DNA from: Mycolicibacter terrae
GTDB taxonomy: Bacteria; Actinomycetota; Actinomycetes; Mycobacteriales; Mycobacteriaceae
Assembly (NCBI RefSeq): GCF_010727125.1
Contig: NZ_AP022564.1
Location: forward strand, 3,658,001 to 3,722,000
Length of the DNA: 64,000 bases
Direction of reading: 5' to 3'
Shown here: piece after piece, positions 1 to 7,253 of the stretch
Numbering within the stretch: the stretch's first letter is position 1
Layout: each line of letters starts with the position of its first letter
Notes under the pieces: model-generated
Told to the model about the DNA's origin: nothing
What the model saw: only the letters and a program-made list of their open reading frames with translations
The model's database searches: none
Made by a program: the position numbers and the translations under genes

Positions 1-1
1 C

Positions 2-937
2 GACGGCCGCACCCGCGCGGCATTGGACGCACACGTTTTTCAGCACCTGCTCGGCGACGACTTCACCAGCCTGCCCCGCGGCGACCTGGCCGACACCATC
101 CACACCACCATCGCCGAGCACGTCGAGATGATCTACGGCGACAGCATCACCGGCATCGACGACCACGACGACGGTGTCCGGCTGACCTTCACCCACGCCG
201 CGCCGCGCGAGTTCGACCTGGTGATCGGCGCCGACGGCCTGCACTCCAACGTGCGCCGGCTGGTCTTCGGCCCGGACGCCGATTTCGAGCACTACCTGGG
301 CTGCAAAGTGGCCGCGGCCGTCGTCGAGGGTTACCGGCCCCGCGACGAACTGGTGTACGTGAGCTACGCCGTGCCCGGCCGGCAGGTGTCCCGGGTCGCA
401 CTGCGCGACGACCGCACCCTGGTGCTGTTCGTGTTCCGCGACGCCTCCGCCGAGGTGACCGATCCCCAGGCCCAGTTGCACCACCGGTTCGCCGACGCGG
501 GCTGGGAATGCCCGCAGCTGCTGGCCGCGGTCGCCGGGGTTGAGGACCTGTACTTCGATGTGGTCAGCCAGGTCCGGATGGACTCCTGGTCGCGGGGGCG
601 GGTGCTGTTGCTCGGCGACGCCGCCGGGTGCATCTCGCTGCTCGGCGGTGAGGGCACCGGCCTGGCCATCACCGAGGCCTACGTCTTGGCCGGCGAATTG
701 CAACGCACCGCCGGTGACCATCGGCGCGCGTTCGGCGCCTACGAAGCGCGGCTGCGACCGTTCATCGAAGCCAAACAGTCCAGCGCGCAACAGTTCCTCG
801 GGTTCTTCGCCACCCGGACCCGATTCGGGCTGTGGTTTCGCAACCTGGCGATCCGGGCGATGAACCTCCGGCTGCTCACGAGCGTGTTCGCCGGCTCGGT
901 GCGCGACGATTTCGACCTGCCCGACTACCCGATCTGA
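2..937 (+). CDS. FAD-dependent monooxygenase (5' end outside window)
   Basis: This is the C-terminal part of an aromatic-ring-hydroxylase-type flavoprotein (UbiH/PHBH fold). The frame is open to the window edge, so the N-terminal Rossmann GxGxxG segment is missing; the TTG at 23 is not the real start. The visible part has the DLVIGADGLHSNVR segment typical of the family and, near residue 195, the GDAAG...GGEGTGLAITEA motif that binds the FAD ribityl and pyrophosphate. It probably hydroxylates or epoxidises a hydrophobic substrate using NAD(P)H and O2, but the substrate cannot be told. It runs convergently into galK, with two bases between the stop codons. Confidence 0.8.
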   Translation, partial: DGRTRAALDAHVFQHLLGDDFTSLPRGDLADTIHTTIAEHVEMIYGDSITGIDDHDDGVRLTFTHAAPREFDLVIGADGLHSNVRRLVFGPDADFEHYLGCKVAAAVVEGYRPRDELVYVSYAVPGRQVSRVALRDDRTLVLFVFRDASAEVTDPQAQLHHRFADAGWECPQLLAAVAGVEDLYFDVVSQVRMDSWSRGRVLLLGDAAGCISLLGGEGTGLAITEAYVLAGELQRTAGDHRRAFGAYEARLRPFIEAKQSSAQQFLGFFATRTRFGLWFRNLAIRAMNLRLLTSVFAGSVRDDFDLPDYPI

Positions 938-939
938 CG

Positions 940-2019
940 CTATCCGGCCCCGGCCGCCGCATACACCCGGCTCAGGTCCGGCTCGGCGTAGCCCGCCGCG
1001 GTCACCGCGGCCCGCACCGCATCGCCGACCTTCAGCGTCAGCTCGGCCGGCACCAGGGCGATCACGCAGCCGCCGAAACCGCCGCCGGTCATCCGGGCGC
1101 CCAGCGCTCCGGCCGCCACCGCGGCGTCGACGATCACATCCAGATGCGCGGTGGTGATCTCGAAGTCGTCGCGCATCGAGGCGTGCGACGCGGTGAACAA
1201 CCGGCCCGCCGCGGCGAAGTCCAACTCCCCGCACGCCGCAACGAAATCCAGCACGCGCTCGTTCTCGGTCAACACATGCCGGGCCCGGCGGACGTCGACC
1301 GGGTCGGCGATGCCGTCGAGCACCTGCACGCCGCGGTGCTGCACCTCCCGCAGGGACGTCACCCCCAGCCCGGCGGCGGCCCGCTCGCACGACGCGCGCC
1401 GTGCGGCGTACTCGCCGTCGACGTGGCCGTGGCGCTGACCGGACTCGAACAACAGCAACGTCACCCCGGAGGCGTCCGGGTCGAAGGGCACCGGGTGCAC
1501 CGCGACGTCGCGGAAGTCGATCAACAGCGCGCTGTTGACCTCCCCGAACAGCGACGACAGCTGATCGAGCAAACCCGTTGGGGCGCCGACGTAGTCGTTC
1601 TCGGCGCGCTGCCCGATCCGAGCCTGCTCGATCCGGTCGATCTGCACCCCGGCGGCGCAGGTCAGGGCGCCGAGCACCGCGCATTCCAGCGCCGCCGACG
1701 ATGACAGACCCGAACCGATCGGCACGTCGCTGCGGATCGACATGGTTCCGCCGGGCACCGCAACACCGCCCTCGCGCAACGCCCAGATCACCCCGGCCAC
1801 ATATGCGGCCCAGCCGGTGATCCCGCCGGGGGCGGTGTCCACGGGGATGCGCACCGAGGTGTCGGCGGCGTCGGACAGCACGGTGATCGTGTCGATCTCG
1901 GCGGGGCTGAAGGCGACGGTGGTGCGCTGCGGCAGCGCGATCGGTAGCGCGAAACCCCCGTTGTAGTCGGTGTGTTCACCGATGAGGTTCACCCGGCCCG
2001 GCGCGGAATAGCTGATCAC
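940..2019 (-). CDS. galK: galactokinase
   Basis: Phosphorylates galactose with ATP in the cytoplasm, the first step of the Leloir pathway. The GHMP-kinase signatures are all visible: the galactokinase motif GRVNLIGEHTDYNGG at residues 8-22, the ATP-binding PIGSGLSSSAALE near residue 100, and GARMTGGGFGGC near the C-terminus. The 359-residue length is normal. The GTG start overlaps the galT stop codon by four bases (GTGA), so the two are translationally coupled. It is the last gene of the unit methyltransferase-DUF309-galT-galK. Confidence 0.95.
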   Translation of the reverse strand: MISYSAPGRVNLIGEHTDYNGGFALPIALPQRTTVAFSPAEIDTITVLSDAADTSVRIPVDTAPGGITGWAAYVAGVIWALREGGVAVPGGTMSIRSDVPIGSGLSSSAALECAVLGALTCAAGVQIDRIEQARIGQRAENDYVGAPTGLLDQLSSLFGEVNSALLIDFRDVAVHPVPFDPDASGVTLLLFESGQRHGHVDGEYAARRASCERAAAGLGVTSLREVQHRGVQVLDGIADPVDVRRARHVLTENERVLDFVAACGELDFAAAGRLFTASHASMRDDFEITTAHLDVIVDAAVAAGALGARMTGGGFGGCVIALVPAELTLKVGDAVRAAVTAAGYAEPDLSRVYAAAGAG

Positions 2020-3098
2020 AGCTCACGCAGCCGCTCGGCGACCGACTCCGGGGTGACGTCGGCGATGAACGCGTCCATCGCCGATTCCGAGGCCGCCAGG
2101 TACTTCAGCTTGGTGGCGCTGCGCCGGATCGACATCAACTCGACGTGGAAATACCCGTCGGCCTGCGGTCCGTCGGCGCGGTACTGGTGCAGGGCGGCCA
2201 TATACGGCAGCGGGGCGTCGTAGATGCGGTCGAAGCGGCCCAACAGATTTCGGTAGATCTGCGCGAAGTCGTCCAGCTCGGCGTCATACAGCTCGGTCAG
2301 GTTGTGCACCCGCCGATTCGGATACAGGTGCACCTCCACGGGCCAGCGCGCCGCGAACGGTACGAATGCGGTGAAGTACTCGGTGCGTGTCACGATCCGG
2401 GTGCCGTCGGCCAGCTCGGCGGCGAGCAGGTCGGCGAACAGATTGGTGCCGTGGGTGTTTCGGTGATCGCGGGCCTGGTCCAGCATCACCGCGGTGCGCG
2501 GGGTCAGATAGGGGTAGCCGTAGATCTGGCCGTGCGGGTGGGCCAGCGTCACCCCGATCTCCTCGCCGCGGTTCTCGAAGCAGAACACCTGCTCGACGCC
2601 GGGGCGCGCCAGCAGGTCGGCGGTGCGGTGCCGCCAGGCCTGCACCACCAGCCGGGCGTGCTCGGCGGGCAGGGCGGCGAACGAGCCGGTGTGATCGGCC
2701 GAGAAGCAGATCACCTCGCAGCGGCCATGCCCGGGTGCGGCGATGAATCCGGCGCCGTCGGGCGGGGTGGCGATCGCGGCCCCGGTCCCGGCCAGGCTGG
2801 GGAACCGGTTCTCGAAGACCACCACGTCGTAGCCGGGCGCGGGCACCTCACTGGTCAGCCCGCTCGGTCCCGGACACAGCGGACAGGCCTCGGCGGGCGG
2901 TTGGTAAGTGCGGTCCTGGCGTTGCGCGGCGATGATCACCCATTGGCCGGTGGTGCGGTCGAAGCGCAGCTGCGACGGCTCGGGGTCGCGGGGCGGCAGC
3001 GGCCGGCGGTCGGCCACCGGGGCCGGGCTGTGACCGGGCAGGCAGAAGAACAACAGGTAGCGGCCGTCGGCAAGCGTCCAGCTCGTCGGGTGGCTCAC
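2016..3098 (-). CDS. galT: galactose-1-phosphate uridylyltransferase
   Basis: Exchanges UMP between UDP-glucose and galactose-1-phosphate, the second Leloir step. The HIT-superfamily active site AHPHGQIYGYP is present, giving the HxH-Q nucleophile arrangement. An N-terminal PEPSQLRFDRTTGQWVIIA block and a zinc-type AEACPLCPG are also recognisable. I place the start at the GTG at 3098, which overlaps the preceding gene's TGA by four bases; longer open frame upstream is Arg/Pro-rich and is a shadow of the DUF309 gene. This gives 360 residues, the usual length. Coupled to galK at its 3' end. Confidence 0.93.
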   Translation of the reverse strand: MSHPTSWTLADGRYLLFFCLPGHSPAPVADRRPLPPRDPEPSQLRFDRTTGQWVIIAAQRQDRTYQPPAEACPLCPGPSGLTSEVPAPGYDVVVFENRFPSLAGTGAAIATPPDGAGFIAAPGHGRCEVICFSADHTGSFAALPAEHARLVVQAWRHRTADLLARPGVEQVFCFENRGEEIGVTLAHPHGQIYGYPYLTPRTAVMLDQARDHRNTHGTNLFADLLAAELADGTRIVTRTEYFTAFVPFAARWPVEVHLYPNRRVHNLTELYDAELDDFAQIYRNLLGRFDRIYDAPLPYMAALHQYRADGPQADGYFHVELMSIRRSATKLKYLAASESAMDAFIADVTPESVAERLREL

Positions 3099-3571
3099 GC
3101 GACCAACCGGGGGTGCAGCCGGTTCGGGGCGATCTCGACGCCGGCCGCCAGGTCGTCGGCGAGGGTGGCGGCGAAGCGCAGCAGACCGGCGAGGTCGATC
3201 CCGAACGGCGCCGGGGCGTGCACCGCGGCCAGGTGGTCGGCGCCGCGGCGCAGCAGGCTCACCGCGCCGACCACGTTGCCGCGCTGGACGTGGGTGACAC
3301 CGACCGCCAGTTGCGCCAGTCCCTGCCACAGATCGCGTTCGGCGTCGGGCCGGTGTTTCCAGGCGGCTTCCAGCACCTCGTGGGCGTTGAACGCCAGACC
3401 GTCGTCGAGCAGCAGCTGCGCGTAGGCCAGCGTCTGCGCCGGTGGCAGGTCGAGATCGTCGGGAACACCTTCGACTCCACCCTGGCTGCCGCGCGGCAGC
3501 GGCCGACCCAGCCGGTCCCGCGGGCGGGCGTTGCGGGGGCGGCCGGAGTCGTCGCGGTCGCGGGTTGTCAC
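3095..3571 (-). CDS. DUF309-family protein
   Basis: A 158-residue protein of the DUF309 family, recognised by the helical segment LLLDDGLAFNAHEVLEAAWK followed by WQGLAQLAVGVTHVQRGN. That HEVLE...W pattern is the family hallmark. The biochemical role of DUF309 is not known. The N-terminal 35 residues are basic and probably disordered. A GTG start at 3571 is used; the nearby ATG codons at 3577-3582 are out of frame. It lies 21 bases after the methyltransferase and overlaps galT by four bases, so it is very likely co-transcribed with both. Confidence 0.8.
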   Translation of the reverse strand: MTTRDRDDSGRPRNARPRDRLGRPLPRGSQGGVEGVPDDLDLPPAQTLAYAQLLLDDGLAFNAHEVLEAAWKHRPDAERDLWQGLAQLAVGVTHVQRGNVVGAVSLLRRGADHLAAVHAPAPFGIDLAGLLRFAATLADDLAAGVEIAPNRLHPRLVA

Positions 3572-3592
3572 CCGTTCATCATGGCAAGTGGG

Positions 3593-4381
3593 TTACGCGG
3601 CCGGTTTGGCGGCGATCACCTCGATGGCCGCCATGTGGTTTCGGTGGCGGCGGAACGTCGCGCGCATGTTGAGCACCCGGGCCCGCGCATCGGAGTCGCG
3701 CAGCACGTTGAACACGAACCGCAGCGCCCCGAGCAGGCCCTCGTCGGCGACCAGCCGGTGCGGTTCGAGCAGCGCCATCGGCGCGTAGGAGATCTTCTCC
3801 ACCGTGAAGCCGGCCCCGTTGAGCAGCTCGGTCCACTCCGCGGCGGTCAGCGGGCGCGCGTTGACCTTGATCGAGCGGGCCAGCGCGGTGCGCACCTCGT
3901 CCTTGACGGCCTCGGGCACGTCGTGGGGCTGCAGCACCATCTCGTGGATGGCGTAGCGGCCGCCGGGCCGCAGCACCCGGAAGGCCTCGCGCATGATCTC
4001 GGCCTTGTGCGCGTTGGTCTGCATGGTCAGCATGGCTTCGCCGACGACGACGTCGGCGCTGCCGGCGGCCAGCCCGGTCTCCGACGCCTCGCCGGTGACG
4101 ACCTTTCCGCGGGCGCCGACCACCGAACGGACCACACCGGCGGCGTTCTCGTCGGCCTCCACACCGGTGTAGGTGCCGGGAGTGCACGCCAGGATCTCTT
4201 TTGCGGTGCGGCCCATGCCGGGGGCGAGTTCGACGACGTCGGCGCCGGACAGCTGCGCGTCGGCGAGCATGCGGTGGGTCAGCCCGAGGCCGCCGGGGCG
4301 CAGGACGCGTTTGCCGAGGCGCGCGAAGAGCCAGTGGCCGGGGAGATCAGCGGTTTTGCGGTCAGACATGGGCAAGGTCAT
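3593..4381 (-). CDS. SAM-dependent methyltransferase, IdeR-box associated
   Basis: A class I methyltransferase of 262 residues from the chosen start. Motif I is ADVVELAPGMGRTAKEIL, followed by the acidic GVEADENAAG that binds SAM ribose, then VLRPGGRYAIHEMV as motif post-II. Substrate unknown. The ATG at 4381 is chosen because a TAACCT -10 element lies exactly seven bases upstream, giving a leaderless mRNA; an ATG at 4405 would lie inside the iron box and one at 4369 has no ribosome site. The -10 element is embedded in the IdeR-like box, so transcription should be repressed by iron. It heads the unit that continues into DUF309-galT-galK. Confidence 0.8.
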   Translation of the reverse strand: MTLPMSDRKTADLPGHWLFARLGKRVLRPGGLGLTHRMLADAQLSGADVVELAPGMGRTAKEILACTPGTYTGVEADENAAGVVRSVVGARGKVVTGEASETGLAAGSADVVVGEAMLTMQTNAHKAEIMREAFRVLRPGGRYAIHEMVLQPHDVPEAVKDEVRTALARSIKVNARPLTAAEWTELLNGAGFTVEKISYAPMALLEPHRLVADEGLLGALRFVFNVLRDSDARARVLNMRATFRRHRNHMAAIEVIAAKPAA

Positions 4382-4386
4382 GCAAT

Positions 4387-4405
4387 GAAGGTTAGCCTTA
4401 CCCAT
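4387..4405 (-). promoter_or_regulatory. IdeR-type iron box overlapping a -10 element
   Basis: The 19-base sequence GAAGGTTAGCCTTACCCAT on the plus strand matches the known IdeR consensus TWAGGTWAGSCTWACCTWA at most positions, including the whole central AGGTTAGCCTTACC core. On the minus strand the core contains TAACCT, seven bases before the methyltransferase ATG at 4381. Iron-loaded IdeR bound here would block that promoter. The match is read by eye. Confidence 0.65.
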
Positions 4406-4485
4406 ATTGCGTCCGCTAGAGGACTTTAGACCCTGTCTCTCCTTTAAATCGGTGGTGAAGCCGGGGAGATGTCGGTGCCCGGCGA

Positions 4486-4491
4486 TACGTT
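4486..4491 (+). promoter_or_regulatory. -10 element, leaderless kinase gene
   Basis: TACGTT fits the mycobacterial TANNNT -10 pattern and sits six bases before the ATG at 4498, which predicts transcription starting at the start codon. Confidence 0.45.
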
Positions 4492-4497
4492 CACGAC

Positions 4498-6027
4498 ATG
4501 CTCACCGCAGGCTCGACGTTCGCCGGGTACCGCATCGTGCGGCAGCTGGGCTCGGGCGGAATGGGCGAGGTCTACCTGGCCGAACACCCTCGACTGCCGC
4601 GCCGCGACGCGCTGAAGGTGCTGCCCGCCCAGGTGTCGGCCGACCCGAATTTCCGGGAACGGTTCAACCGCGAAGCCGACCTGGCGGCGTCGCTGTGGCA
4701 TCCGCACATCGTCGGGGTGCACGACCGCGGCGAGTACGACGGCCAGCTGTGGATCGCGATGGACTACGTCGACGGCTCCGACGCCGAGGCGCTGCTGCGG
4801 CACCACCCGGGCGGTCTGCCGCGCGAGCAGGTGGTCGAGATCGTCGCGGCCGTCGCGCGGGCCCTGGATCACGCGCATCAGCGCGGGCTGCTGCACCGCG
4901 ACGTCAAACCGGCGAACATCCTGCTGACCAAACCCGGCGACACCAGTGCGCGGATCATCCTGGCGGACTTCGGGATCGGGCTGCGGGTCGACGAGGTCAG
5001 CGGCCTGACGGCGACCAACATGGCGGTCGGCACGCTGCGCTACGCCGCACCCGAGCAACTGCGGGGTGCCGCGATCGACGGCCGGGCCGACCAGTACGCG
5101 CTGGCCGCCACCGCCTACCACCTGCTCACCGGCAAGCCACCGGTGCATCCCGACCCGGCCGGGCTCGATGCCGCGCTGATCCGGGCGCTGGCCGAGGATC
5201 CGGCCGAGCGGTACGCCGGCTGCGCCGACTTCGCGGCCGCACTGCGGGCGGCTGCGCCCGCGCCGAGCCGGCCGGTGCTTCCACTGCCGAAGCCCCGGCG
5301 CCGGTTGTCGAGGGGCTGGGCGCTGTCGGCCGCCGCATTCCTGGCGCTGTACCTGCTCGGCAGCACCCGGGCGGAGCCGCCGGCGCCGACCGCCGCGGCA
5401 CCGGTGACGTCCACTTCGACGACCACCGTGACGGCATCGCCTCCCCCACTAGCCCTCACGGCTCCACCGGTCACGACGGAAGCTCCACCTGCGGCGACGA
5501 CCCCGCCGGTGACGTCGGCGCCGGCGGCTCCATTACTGGATACGACATGCAGCCACGCCCAGTTCAACACCACGGTGATCTCGGTATCGGGGATGACCCT
5601 GCGCTGCCTCAGCAGCGTCGCCGGCTATTCCTGGCAGGCCGACACCGCCACCACGATGGTTGATCCGGCGATCGTCGGGCAGATCGGCTGGAAGAACTGC
5701 CTGGCCGAGTTCCCCCGCGCCGACTGCGTGGCCGCCGCAGCGCAGATCGCCGGCTCGCCCAACGCCGCCGGCCCGGTGTTCCCGGCCGGCCGCTACGTGA
5801 TTCCCGACGTGATGCCCTTCGGCACCTATGCGGCCGGAGTCGACCCGGGCGGTTCGTGCAGCTATGCCGTCGTCGACCGGCACGGTCAGGTCGTCGACTC
5901 CGGCTCCCGGCTGATCACGCTGGGCATCACGACGGTCGATGTCGATCCGCGCGCTGAAAACGGCACCTTCGTCAGCTACGGGTGCACCCCGTGGGCACGG
6001 ACCAAACCGCTGCCGCCGGACTGGTAG
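4498..6027 (+). CDS. membrane-anchored Ser/Thr protein kinase
   Basis: A eukaryotic-type receptor kinase of 509 residues. The kinase domain (about 10-260) has the P-loop GSGGMGEVYLA from residue 18, lysine 40 in RRDALKVLP, the catalytic loop HRDVKPANILL from residue 133, the DFG of LADFGIG, an activation loop with several threonines and APEQL. About residues 272-290 form one membrane helix. A Thr/Pro-rich linker follows, then an exported domain of roughly 160 residues with several cysteines (TTCSHAQ, WKNCLAEF, RADCV, GSCSYAV, YGCTPW) that probably form disulfides. The ectodomain ligand is unknown. It is nearest in layout to the PknF/PknH/PknJ group, but I cannot assign orthology. Confidence 0.9.
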   Translation: MLTAGSTFAGYRIVRQLGSGGMGEVYLAEHPRLPRRDALKVLPAQVSADPNFRERFNREADLAASLWHPHIVGVHDRGEYDGQLWIAMDYVDGSDAEALLRHHPGGLPREQVVEIVAAVARALDHAHQRGLLHRDVKPANILLTKPGDTSARIILADFGIGLRVDEVSGLTATNMAVGTLRYAAPEQLRGAAIDGRADQYALAATAYHLLTGKPPVHPDPAGLDAALIRALAEDPAERYAGCADFAAALRAAAPAPSRPVLPLPKPRRRLSRGWALSAAAFLALYLLGSTRAEPPAPTAAAPVTSTSTTTVTASPPPLALTAPPVTTEAPPAATTPPVTSAPAAPLLDTTCSHAQFNTTVISVSGMTLRCLSSVAGYSWQADTATTMVDPAIVGQIGWKNCLAEFPRADCVAAAAQIAGSPNAAGPVFPAGRYVIPDVMPFGTYAAGVDPGGSCSYAVVDRHGQVVDSGSRLITLGITTVDVDPRAENGTFVSYGCTPWARTKPLPPDW

Positions 6028-6072
6028 GCCCGCCGGTGGAATAGCGCCGGGACCGGCGCCGTTCGTGTCGGC

Positions 6073-6504
6073 ATGCCCAAACCATTCACCGAAGCCGAAC
6101 GTCAGCAATTCCTCGCCGGCACGCACGTCGCCGTGCTGTCCGTCGACGCCACCGGCGGCCGGCCCCCGGCCAGCGTCCCGATCTGGTACGACTACACCCC
6201 AGGGGGCGACATCCTGGTCAACACCGGCGCCGGCTCCCGCAAGGCCAAGCTCATCGAGCGGGCCGGTGCGGTGACGCTGGTGGCACAGCGCGAAGACCTG
6301 CCCTATCAATACGTCGTCGTCGAAGGCACCGTCGTACAGGCCACCACGCCGGCGCCGCAGGAACCACGCGAAGCCATCGCGGTTCGCTACCTCGGCAAGG
6401 AAGGCGGACGGGCGTTCGCCGCCAACATGGACGGCGCCTCCAGCGTGCTGTTCACCATCCGGCCCGACCGCTGGCTGACCGCCGACTTCTCCGACGAGCT
6501 GTAA
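6073..6504 (+). CDS. PPOX-fold (pyridoxamine oxidase/F420-type) protein
   Basis: A 143-residue split-beta-barrel flavin or F420 binding protein. FLAGTHVAVLSVDATGGRP followed by PIWYDYTPGGDILVNTG and KAKLIERAGAVTLVAQ is the usual first half of this family, and the C-terminal VLFTIRPDRWLTADF closes the barrel. Members reduce small molecules with FMN or F420; the substrate here is not predictable. The stop codon lies just before the tRNA-Tyr terminator, which faces this gene. No clear leaderless element or strong ribosome site is visible upstream. Confidence 0.8.
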   Translation: MPKPFTEAERQQFLAGTHVAVLSVDATGGRPPASVPIWYDYTPGGDILVNTGAGSRKAKLIERAGAVTLVAQREDLPYQYVVVEGTVVQATTPAPQEPREAIAVRYLGKEGGRAFAANMDGASSVLFTIRPDRWLTADFSDEL

Positions 6505-6539
6505 AAAGCAATCAGGCCCCTCGCAACGGGGGGCCTGAT
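6503..6539 (-). terminator. intrinsic terminator of tRNA-Tyr
   Basis: A perfect 10-base inverted repeat (6511-6520 with 6530-6539, ATCAGGCCCC) and a 9-base loop is followed on the minus strand by TGCTTTTT. This is a classic rho-independent terminator for the leftward tRNA and also separates it from the convergent PPOX gene. Confidence 0.85.
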
Positions 6540-6544
6540 ATGGG

Positions 6545-6627
6545 TGGCAGGTGCAGGATTCGAACCTGCGTAGGCTTGCGCCGACGGATTTACAGTCCGC
6601 TCCCATTGGCCGCTCGGGCAACCTGCC
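6545..6627 (-). tRNA. tRNA-Tyr (GTA)
   Basis: Read on the minus strand, the acceptor GGCAGGT (6621-6627) pairs with ACCTGCC (6546-6552), followed by discriminator A. The anticodon loop ACTGTAAATC carries GTA. A long variable arm makes it a class II tRNA of 83 bases, as expected for bacterial tRNA-Tyr, and the T loop GGTTCGAATCC is canonical. The 3' CCA does not appear to be encoded exactly (the genome reads CCCA). Confidence 0.95.
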
Positions 6628-6714
6628 GTATCGCGCCTAGCAGACTACAACGAAGATGTACCCCGAACACAAACGGGCCAGCACCTGCCGAACGGCATGG
6701 AGAAAGGACGTCTC

Positions 6715-7206
6715 GTGGCCGACTCATCGTTCGACATCGTCAGCAAGGTCGACCGCCAGGAGGTCGACAACGCCTTGAACCAGGCGGCCAAAGAACTGGC
6801 CACCCGGTTCGACTTCCGCGGCACCGACACCACCATCGCCTGGAAGGGCGAGGAGACCATCGAGCTGGTCAGCTCCACCGAGGAACGCGTCAAGGCCGCC
6901 GTCGACGTGTTCAAGGAGAAGCTGATCCGCCGGGACATCTCGATGAAGGCGTTCGACGCCGGCGAACCGCAGGCCTCCGGCAAGACCTACAAGGTCAGCG
7001 GCAGCCTCAAGCAGGGCATCGACGCCGAGCACGCCAAGAAGATCAACAAGCTGATCCGGGACGAGGGGCCCAAGGGCGTCAAGAGCCAGGTCCAGGGCGA
7101 CGAGATCCGGGTGTCGTCGAAGAAGCGCGACGACCTGCAGGCCGTCATCTCGCTGCTGAAGGGCGCCGACCTCGACGTGGCGCTGCAGTTCGTCAACTAC
7201 CGGTAG
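6715..7206 (+). CDS. YajQ-family cyclic-di-GMP/nucleotide-binding protein
   Basis: A 163-residue YajQ protein (M. tuberculosis Rv0566c position). The start SSFDIVSKVDRQEVDNALNQ, the middle TRFDFRGTDTTIAW and the C-terminal VQGDEIRVSSKKRDDLQAVI are highly conserved in the family. Some members bind c-di-GMP and act with transcription factors; the role in mycobacteria is unsettled. I use the GTG at 6715 because GAGAAAGGA sits at the right distance upstream; the ATG at 6697 would place that ribosome site inside the gene. Confidence 0.9.
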   Translation: MADSSFDIVSKVDRQEVDNALNQAAKELATRFDFRGTDTTIAWKGEETIELVSSTEERVKAAVDVFKEKLIRRDISMKAFDAGEPQASGKTYKVSGSLKQGIDAEHAKKINKLIRDEGPKGVKSQVQGDEIRVSSKKRDDLQAVISLLKGADLDVALQFVNYR

Positions 7207-7240
7207 CCCAAAGCCCCTAGCCCGCGGCCCTGCCTGTGCC

Positions 7241-7246
7241 TACGCT
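7241..7246 (+). promoter_or_regulatory. -10 element, leaderless monooxygenase gene
   Basis: TACGCT (TANNNT) lies seven bases before the GTG at 7254. Confidence 0.45.
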
Positions 7247-7253
7247 GGGAGCC

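Noticed and set aside
2145..4429. Two long plus-strand frames across galT, DUF309 and the methyltransferase
   Set aside because: Both are shadows; the minus strand shows galactose-pathway motifs and overlapping start-stop junctions.
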